A DNA stretch of 64,000 nt from Bettongia penicillata ogilbyi. Its lineage: Eukaryota > Chordata > Mammalia > Diprotodontia > Potoroidae. Position numbers and translations under genes: made by a program. This document shows, piece after piece, positions 57,376-64,000 of this stretch. The notes under the pieces were generated by a model. That model had not been told where the DNA came from and searched no databases. It saw only the letters and a list, made by a program, of their open reading frames with translations. The first letter of the stretch is position 1; each line of letters starts with the position of its first letter. The DNA lies in contig JAJHZJ010000251.1 of the NCBI GenBank assembly GCA_023548195.1, positions 372,001 to 436,000 of the forward strand. The letters run 5' to 3'.

Positions 57376-58185
57376 AGGGGAATTGGGAAGCAGGATAGGT
57401 CACAGGACCTAGGGTCAGGATTTTTATCCAGTTCAGGAAACTGATTCATACCTACATCAAAAGCTATTCAAGGTTCTTTGAAAAAGGCAATAGCAGCAAT
57501 TACTTTGTTTGACCTTTTAATTATTAATATGAAGCAAAGCAGAGAAACATTCACCAAAGGCATTTGCTGCTGTCATGAAGAGTGTCTCCCAGGTATTTTT
57601 GCTGTGTACTAATTCTGTTTGGTCCTATGATGTTATATTGACTCTTAAATGAGATCTACAATCTCTCAAAAGAATTTCAGTGTTTCTGCCCTCAAGGTGT
57701 TTACAGTTTAGTCAGATAGAAACAATATTTATGTAAAGAGACATAGATGCAAAGTGGAAAGGAGGGAAGACATTAGCATGTGCAGAGAGGGGTATTTGGA
57801 AAAGGCTTTATGGAGTAAAGAGCACTTGGGCCTACCCTTGAAGGAAACACCTCCCCACCAAGACTGTAGAGTAGAGCTTTGAGGAGGAGGTTATGGAAAA
57901 GAGTCACTGAGATGGGTTTTATACTCACCAAAATGGGAAATTTAAGGAACAGGGCCTCTGTTAATCCATTGAGCTTCTCAGAGGAAAGATGCTATATAAA
58001 TGCAAAATAATAATATAACTAATCTTTTCATGAAATTATAATCACATAAGGATGAGAAAATGGAATGACTATAAACAGGTTCTTATAGGTAGAGACTGAG
58101 TAATTGTGAATCCAGACAAATGGCACTTAACAGAAATAGTTAGTTTACAATATGGTTTGGGTTTGAAAAGTTGTTTTGCATCACT
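57376..58185. other. Mostly unclassified, antisense L2 scrap
   Basis: 57680-57860 (CAAGGTGTTTACAGTTTAGT, AAAAGGCTTTATGGAGTAAA) is antisense L2. 57470-57600 has ACCTTTTAATTATTAATATG and no repeat match. Confidence 0.45.
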
Positions 58186-58189
58186 CATA

Positions 58190-58510
58190 GTAGCAACAAT
58201 ATTGTTCCAATGAAGAATTGTAAATGAATTAGATATTCTCAGCAATGTAATGATCCTTGACAATCCCAGTGAACTAGTGATGGAGCATACTATCCACCTC
58301 CAGAGAAAGAACTGATACTGATTGAATGCAGATTGAAGCATGCCATTTTTCACTTTCTTTTATTCAAGTCTTCTTGTACATAATGACCAATATGGAAATG
58401 TTTTACATAATTGCATGTGTATAACCCATATTTGATTGCTTGCTCTCAGAGAAGGGGAAAAGGGAGAAAGGGATGGAATTTTGAACTCAAAATTTTAAAT
58501 ACACATGTGG
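58190..58510 (+). mobile_element. L1 3' UTR fragment
   Basis: CTCAGCAATGTAATGATCCT, ATCCACCTCCAGAGAAAGAA, TGCATGTGTATAACCCATAT and TTTTGAACTCAAAATTTTAA are in L1 3' UTR order. Confidence 0.85.
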
Positions 58511-58884
58511 TTTTTTATTTTTATTTTAAATAGTAAAGCCTGAGAAAAAAAGTCATTTTGAGAATCTCAGATTGGCAAGGAGAGAGTACTAGTAGAAAGG
58601 ATTTATTTTCAAGTCGACATACCTCTTCTTTCCTCTCAGATCTGTACTTTTAAGTGTCTCCATTCAGTGTTACTCTTTTCCAGATGGAAAGAACAGCCAA
58701 TGTGCATAGAGACAAAAATCTCCCCGGATCTGCATTCTTTTCCTTAGCTTGGAGCTCTGGTTATTCATAGCAAATGGAGACCTTTCTCTAGGGGGTTGGA
58801 AAGTTCTCCAAAAGGAATTTAAGTCTGACTTTTCTTTTTTGGTCAGGGAGGACTGTGGCTCAGTAACACTGTTCACTTGTTAGG

Positions 58885-59236
58885 GTATCTTGTTTTTCAT
58901 AAACCTCTTCTTCAAAACCAAGTTTACTATCTTTCTCCCTACACCTGTTCTGTTTTCTGATCCTTTTCTCTTTGTAACACCACCAGTGTCTCTATATTTG
59001 AAGCCATATTATCTTCAATTCTTTTTTCTCCTCTTTACTTCCCTCATTAAGTAGTTACAAAGTCCTATAAATTCTTTATATATAAAAATATCTCTCAGAC
59101 CTTCCCTGTTTCAGTATGTTCCCATTAATCCCATCCCAGACACTCATTACCATCTTTCAGGACAAGTATAAAAGTTTCCTAAAAGGTTTTCCTTTCTCCT
59201 CTCTGACCTTTTCAACATACCCTTCATAACCCTTCT
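58885..59236 (+). mobile_element. L2, 5' part, split by a LINE tail
   Basis: ACTATCTTTCTCCCTACACC, TCCTAAAAGGTTTTCCTTTC and CTCCTCTCTGACCTTTTCAA correspond to L2 ORF2. The L2 picks up at about 59530. Confidence 0.65.
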
Positions 59237-59530
59237 GTACTGGTTGGTGATTATCTTTGTGCTCAAAGAGGACCACAGTGACATCGCTAGGTTGTGTCAA
59301 GGTACAGTATGTCCGACTGTGGCTGATCATATCAGTATGAGCTCATAATGCTCTACATACACCAGGTTGGCACAAATCGTCCATATGAACATCTAGAGTG
59401 GAGGTATCTCTAAATCTGTGCATCTCATGTTTCTTTTAAGCTACTACAACTTGGCTTTGCCCAAAGACCACAGTACCTTCTTTGATGCAGGTACACCTGG
59501 TGCTGTGGATCCTGCTGGACTATGTATTTT
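59237..59530 (-). mobile_element. LINE ORF2 C-terminal zinc-finger-type remnant and 3' tail
   Basis: On the minus strand: TCIKEGTVVFGQSQVVVA, a stop, KKHEMHRFRDTST, VHMDDLC, then a frame-damaged second Cys and MISHSRTYC. From memory, the intact family pattern is a C2H2-like knuckle at the end of a LINE ORF2. The tail after it holds GTCCTCTTTGAGCAC, shared with the SINE family at 44990 and 63459. LINE clade not assigned. Confidence 0.65.
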
Positions 59531-59945
59531 ATGAATAGATATGCGCATTTAATTCCTCCACTCAAAAATCTTCAGTGACTCCCGATTGCCTATCAAGTAC
59601 AAGTTCCTTCTCTGGCATTCAAAACCTTTCATCACCACAGAAACTTTCCAGCCTATATCAAAACAGTCCCTACCACTTACTACTCCATCCCTCAAACATT
59701 CTCTAAACTTTTCTGCTTCCAGGCCTTTGTCCATTGATCCCCCTGCTTAGAATGTCCTTTCTCCTCTCTCTTTGCTTACCCCGTCTTCAGCGACTAGCCA
59801 AAATGACATTTGTTTCATTATGTCTTCCTTGATATCCCCATGTCAGTAGTGATCTTTTCTTCCTTGAACCTCATATGGCACTTTGTTTTGTTGCTCTATG
59901 AAGCACATCATGTATTATTTTGTATTGTAGCTTATTATATATACA
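59531..59945 (+). mobile_element. L2, 3' part
   Basis: CAAAAATCTTCAGTGACTCC, AACCTTTCATCACCACAG, GCCTTTGTCCATTGATCCCC and TGTCTTCCTTGATATCCCC are L2 ORF2 end and 3' UTR landmarks. Confidence 0.8.
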
Positions 59946-60221
59946 TATATGTATTAAATATGTATGTATATAGTGTTTTGTCTAACTCAGAGTACTATAT
60001 AAATACTAATTGTTCTTATTGTTTTGGTTAATGTCATTATTTATTTCATTCTTCTCATCTTTTTCAATATACTTCAGATAAAAATGGTCCTGGAAATAGT
60101 CCTTATCCTGCTATTATCCTTTTAGAGCTAATACTATGTGAACTATTGTACAGGCAGATAAAAATAACTGTATCTTGTAAATGAAAAAAAGCTTTAGGGT
60201 ATAAGGTTATCTTCTCTAGAC

Positions 60222-61069
60222 TCACAGTAAGATTTTTTTTAGGACAAATTTAGTAGCAGATGGGACTACTACCACAGGGATGGAAGACACCTGTTCTTTT
60301 ATGATTTTGATATTTTTTGCTAGGTGTCTGTATCTTGAAAGCTGTTCATTCCTTAGAAATTGAGTGTTGCCATGGTCATATCTATTAAAAAACATTGTTC
60401 TCATACTTTTATAGATAAATATTGTGTCTGAAAGATTATGGACAATAGCATTGTCTGTGATAATGATTCAAGACCAATGTAATTTATTTTTGAATTCTCA
60501 GGAATATTTTGAGCTATTTTTTTCAGTGTGGAGATCTATCATCTACTAGACTTTGAAGGATGGCTTGTGATGTGTAATTCTAGCCAAATGGCTTGTGTTT
60601 TGCTAGTTATTCAGTAGATGCTAAATTTTCACAGTCCAGTGTGATGTGTTGCACAGTTTCTGACATTTCTTTGAATACATCCAAGTGTAAGTCATGGTTC
60701 TTTGAAGATAATCTTTCTGTAATTTCTGGTCCTGAACTGTCATCATATTAACCCTCAATCCTGTATAAATCCACATGACCCAGCCATTTGTTCAACACTA
60801 CTTTGTTGTCTTATTTTTGGTTGAATTTATGTGGATGTCACCCGCAGAGGGTTTTTGGTTTTACACTTGGATCTTTGCCATTTTATAGGTTCTATCTCGA
60901 GTTAACCCCTTTCAGTTGTATTCAACAAGTCAAGGTTATGTTTCTGTATCAGTGCTTCTACTGCTCAGCAGATGATATATGCTTGCTCAAAGAATATTTT
61001 TGTAAGTATTTAAGATGTTTATTATATACTCCTTGAGATATTCATTTTTCAACATCTCTCTTTAAGTTA
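60222..61069 (-). mobile_element. R4/Dong-like LINE ORF2: C-terminal domain with restriction-like endonuclease remnant
   Basis: Minus-strand reading gives ETVQHITLDCENLASTE (about 60611-60662), the H...C..LA.(T/E) motif before the endonuclease. Then DNAIVHNLSDTIF (about 60424-60460), matching the HNRPD core of a PD-(D/E)XK-type restriction-like endonuclease with the P and one neighbour changed. Then SRYRHLAKNIK and SIPVVVVPSATKFV near the C-terminus, then a TGA. These motifs in this order are, as I recall the family, typical of R4/Dong-clade retrotransposons, which use a restriction-like rather than an AP-type endonuclease. Other frames hold pieces such as EIEPIKWQRSK. Dead element. Confidence 0.75.
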
Positions 61070-61290
61070 GGGCAGCTAAGTGGTGCAGTGGATAGAGTGG
61101 CAGACTTGAAGTCAGGAAAACTCATCTTCTTGAGTTCAAATCCTGCCTCAGACACTAGTTCTGTGACCCCGGGCAAGTCATTTAACTCTGCCTCATTTTC
61201 CTCATCTGTAAAATGAGTTGGAGAAGGAAATGGCAAACTACTCTAGTATCTTTGCCAAGAAAACTCCAAATGGGGCCTCATAAAATAGCT
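61070..61290 (+). mobile_element. MAR1/WSINE, nested in the R4/Dong-like LINE
   Basis: GGCAGCTAAGTGGTGCAGTG (head), CCGGGCAAGTCATTTAACTC (core), TAAAATGAGTTGGAGAAGGA and TTTGCCAAGAAAACTCCAAA (linker), with a shortened tail. LINE-derived sequence lies on both sides. Confidence 0.92.
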
Positions 61291-61766
61291 AATTGGTATT
61301 ATAGCAACATCTTAGGGTTACAAGCACTATATTTTATTAATATGGTATTGTGTGATTTTTAAGAGAATATTTTATGTTTGTTATTGTTTATTTTCTAGTT
61401 CTAAATATATATATAAAGCATGGTATTGAATAGGTATAATTTGTTTTAAATGTCTTAATCTCATCAATAAGTCTCTTCTCTTTGATAGTCTTATGCTCAA
61501 TCCAATCAAGGTATTGGAAAAGTGTCACTTTTATCCATTGATTCAATTTGACTTCTAGATTCAAGCTCAGAGTCTTCATTTTTTATCTTTTCTTCATGTA
61601 CATAAAGAATTTTAAACTCATCAAGCCTAAATGTCATCTTGATATGATTGGAGAGAGATTCCATGAGATGGAAAAGGTATTTAATGTGTTTTTCAGAAGA
61701 GCCATATGATGATGTCAGTTATGTACCTTAAGTGATTTATAAGATGTTTTAGAATAACTTCCTCCT
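61291..61766 (-). mobile_element. R4/Dong-like LINE ORF2: reverse-transcriptase palm and thumb remnant
   Basis: Minus-strand: HLRYITDIIIWLF at about 61700-61735 stands where the family has the YMDD catalytic box, with one Asp lost. FRLDEFKIL and HEEKIKNEDSE follow, then after a frameshift FQYLDWIEHKTIKEKRLI and NTYT-type thumb sequence. Order and spacing fit one ORF2 continuing into 60222-61069. Confidence 0.75.
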
Positions 61767-62786
61767 CCCCAATTGACAAATAGTCAAAGGATATGAACAG
61801 GCAATTTTCAGAGGAAGAAATTAAAGATATCTATAATCATATGAAAAACAGCTCTAAATCACTTTTGATTAGAGAAATACAAATCAAAACAACTCTGAGG
61901 TACCACATCACATCTATAAGATTGGCAAACATGACAGAAAAGGAAAATGACAAATGTTGGAGAGGATGTGGGAGAGTTGGAACATGAATTCATTGTTGGT
62001 GGAGCTGTGAGATCATCCAACCCTTCTGGAGAATGGTTTGGAACTATGCCCAAAAGGCTACAAAAAGTGTGCATACCCTTTGACCCAGCAATATCGCTAC
62101 TAGGACTATATCCCCAAGAGATCATAAAAATGGGAAAGGGTCCCACATGTACAAAAATATTTATAGCAGCACTCTTTGTAGTTGCCAAAAACTGGAAATC
62201 AAGGGGATGCCCATCAATTGGGGAATGATTGAATAAATTATGATATATGAATGTAATGGAGTACTATTGCACCATAAGAAATGATGAACAAGAAGACTTC
62301 AGGGAGTCCTGGAAGGACTTCTATGATCTGATGCTGAGCGAAAGGAGCAGAACCAGGAGAACTTTGTGCACAGCAACAACCACAGTGTGCGAGAGTTTTT
62401 TCTGGTAGACTTGGAACTTTGTAATAACACAAGAACTTAAAAAGAAAACTCCCAATGGTTTTCTAAGGCAGAATGCCTTCCACACTCAGAGAAAGAACTA
62501 TGGAATTCATTCACAGAATGTAGCAGATGATGTGTGTGTGTGTATTTTGTTTTGATTTGTTATATGATTTCTTCCATTTATTTTAGTTTGTCTACATAGC
62601 ATGACCATAGTGAAAACATATTCAATAGGAAAGTATATGTAGATCCTATATAGAATTGTATTCCATCTTGGAGAGGGAGGGGGATGATGGGGGGTAGGTG
62701 TAGGGGGGTAAATATCTAAGTTTTATGGTAATGATTGTAGAACATTAAAAAAAGATAAACAAAATGCTAAAATAACTCTAAAAAAA
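61767..62786 (+). mobile_element. 5'-truncated L1, nested in the R4/Dong-like LINE
   Basis: The 1020 bp insert is flanked by the perfect 16 bp target-site duplication AGAATAACTTCCTCCT (61751-61766 and 62787-62802). It encodes QFSEEEIKDIYNHMKNS and IQIKTTLRYHITSIRLAN, the L1 ORF2 C-terminus, then a complete L1 3' UTR ending in an A-rich tail. ORF2 is truncated at the 5' side. This is the most intact L1 3' end in the window and looks relatively young. Confidence 0.93.
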
Positions 62787-63130
62787 AGAATAACTTCCTC
62801 CTTAATTTGAAAGCCATCCTCACTTTTGTTTAGGAGTAATTATAATGGGTCTAAGGTTAAGTACAACCATAAAGGACTTAAACTGTGTCCTTGAAAGATG
62901 CTACATATTATATCAATTTTTTTAATGTTAAACAGATTATTAATAAAATAAATTATATTTTCCATGTGTGCATCAAATAAATGGTTTTAGAATTTGGAAC
63001 TCAATTCTTTTTTAAAGAATGTTAAAATTGTTTTTGCATATAATTGGGGAAAATAAAATATTAAAAATTCAAATAAATAATTTTAGCATTTTCATTATAC
63101 CTAAGTCAAACTCAAAAGGGAACTTTTAAA
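62787..63130 (-). mobile_element. R4/Dong-like LINE ORF2: reverse-transcriptase fingers remnant
   Basis: Minus-strand: SIFQGHSLSPLWLYLTLDPL at about 62840-62905 closely follows the GIFQGDSLSPL motif of the polymerase, with D changed to H. Upstream, degraded words such as GIMKMLKLF and MHTWKI fit the family pattern. The reading continues into 61766 once the L1 is removed. Confidence 0.75.
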
Positions 63131-63455
63131 ATTCAGGTCTTTGCTTCAAAACCATATCAGATAATGGTATTAATTTTACTATCCATTTGGTTATTATGTA
63201 GAGTATCTGGAGTTTGCATTAAAATATATATGTTGGTCTTAGGTTTCTCAACTTTTTTTTTTAGATTTCAGTAGCTCTTTGATTTCAGCTTTCATTTGTT
63301 TAGGAATAAAGCCCGTCAACCTTCAGAGTTAGGTCTAAGAAAGACAAAAAAGATTAGGTTGTAACAGTGTTTATTTATGTCATAGTGGGCAGAAGCATAT
63401 CCATCCATGGGAGCCAGTCCAGAACTGAGCTCAGTTTGAGGTTAGGGTACACAGT
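63131..63455. other. Unclassified AT-rich sequence
   Basis: It may be further upstream LINE sequence decayed beyond recognition. Confidence 0.35.
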
Positions 63456-63458
63456 TTG

Positions 63459-63725
63459 TTACTGTGTTTGTCCTTCATTCTCAAAGAGGGCCATGACATC
63501 AAGATAATGACATGACTTGCAGTTGACTTTGATTTGAGTGAGGGAGGGCTGTTCAAGGACACCAGCTTCACTTTTTCCTCTAGCACCATCTTGATCCAGT
63601 GACCCAATATTCATCAGTATGACTGGACATGGCCTAGGATGCAATGTGAGATCCTGGCCCTTTCAGGCTAAGGTCTTATCACATTCTCACTTTGAGTGAG
63701 ATACACCCATTCAATGAATAAAATT
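63459..63725 (-). mobile_element. SINE with LINE-shared tail, antisense, longest copy
   Basis: GTTTGTCCTTCATTCTCAAA, GGCCATGACATCAAGATAAT, ATGACTTGCAGTTGACTTTG, GATCCAGTGACCCAATATTC and AGGCTAAGGTCTTATCACAT. It extends further than the other copies, to about 63725. Confidence 0.7.
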
Positions 63726-63759
63726 CTCTAAGTAGGTACTCAAGGGATGACCCCTTTAA

Positions 63760-63802
63760 TTAGATAGAGAGATAGATAGATAGAAATAGAGATAGATATA
63801 TC
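63760..63802. repeat. (GATA)n-type microsatellite
   Basis: Imperfect GATA/AGAT tandem units. Confidence 0.85.
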
Positions 63803-63967
63803 AAACTGGGAGAGGAAGACTTTCATGGTTCCTGGGTAAAAGAAAAACAGTTACTATTTAGTAATTACATCTTTTGCAACAAGGGCTGATGTCATTCCAT
63901 CATCATTTTACCACTAGACTAGAAAAAACATCTCTATACCAGACCACTCCCAGCCTTGGGCTATCTC

Positions 63968-64000
63968 CAGGGGTGGGGTGTGGCCCTTTGACTGAATCTA
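63968..64000. mobile_element. Left end of a palindromic MITE copy, cut by window edge
   Basis: CAGGGGTGGGGTGTGGCCCT and TTTGACTGAATCTA correspond to the left half of the element at 35420, with an internal deletion. Confidence 0.6.

Overview
The window reads as nuclear DNA from a marsupial. It is AT-rich apart from one GC-rich island and is packed with metatherian-style retrotransposons: MAR1/WSINE-type CORE-SINEs with a BovB/RTE-like tail, marsupial L1 3' ends, HAL1 (half-L1) elements, and many old L2 and MIR copies. No prokaryotic-style gene, operon, CRISPR array, tRNA or rRNA was seen. I cannot name the species. No intact multi-exon protein gene can be defended; the window is best read as intergenic or intronic DNA with one likely promoter.

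Layout. 0-10 kb: L2, MIR and L1 fragments, a broken retrocopy of an FBA-type F-box gene (about 4.54-5.00 kb), an L1 carrying a nested SINE, and an inverted duplication (about 6.51-6.82 and 7.73-8.01 kb) whose right arm adjoins an L2 endonuclease remnant. 9.6-10.5 kb: an L1/HAL1 chimera. 10-24 kb: SINEs and MIRs, an LTR-like stretch near 12.4-12.9 kb and several unexplained stretches. 24.5-25.4 kb: an L1 3' end running into about 460 bp of GGAA/GAAA purine repeat. 25-40 kb: mostly SINE/MIR/L2, a palindromic DNA-transposon-like element at 35.4 kb, and a compound tandem duplication at 40.3 kb. 40.7-41.8 kb: the only CpG island, TATA-less with GC boxes and a perfect GTAAGT donor on the + strand. 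A weak candidate downstream exon lies at 42.4 kb. 43-53 kb: SINE, MIR and L2 copies plus a twin-primed L1 at 49.1 kb. 53-57.4 kb: an L2 reverse-transcriptase region split by a near full-length 2.9 kb HAL1 with clear target-site duplications. 58-60 kb: a second L2, split by a zinc-finger-type LINE tail. 60.2-63.1 kb: a fossil LINE on the - strand, resembling the R4/Dong clade with a restriction-like endonuclease, broken by a later SINE and a later L1.

The most rewarding parts are the layered insertions, which give a relative chronology (L2 and the R4/Dong-like LINE are oldest; then HAL1 and L1; SINEs inserted at several stages), the R4/Dong-like fossil itself, and the orphan CpG-island promoter. 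Family assignments rest on recognition by eye, and repeat boundaries are approximate unless a target-site duplication is given.
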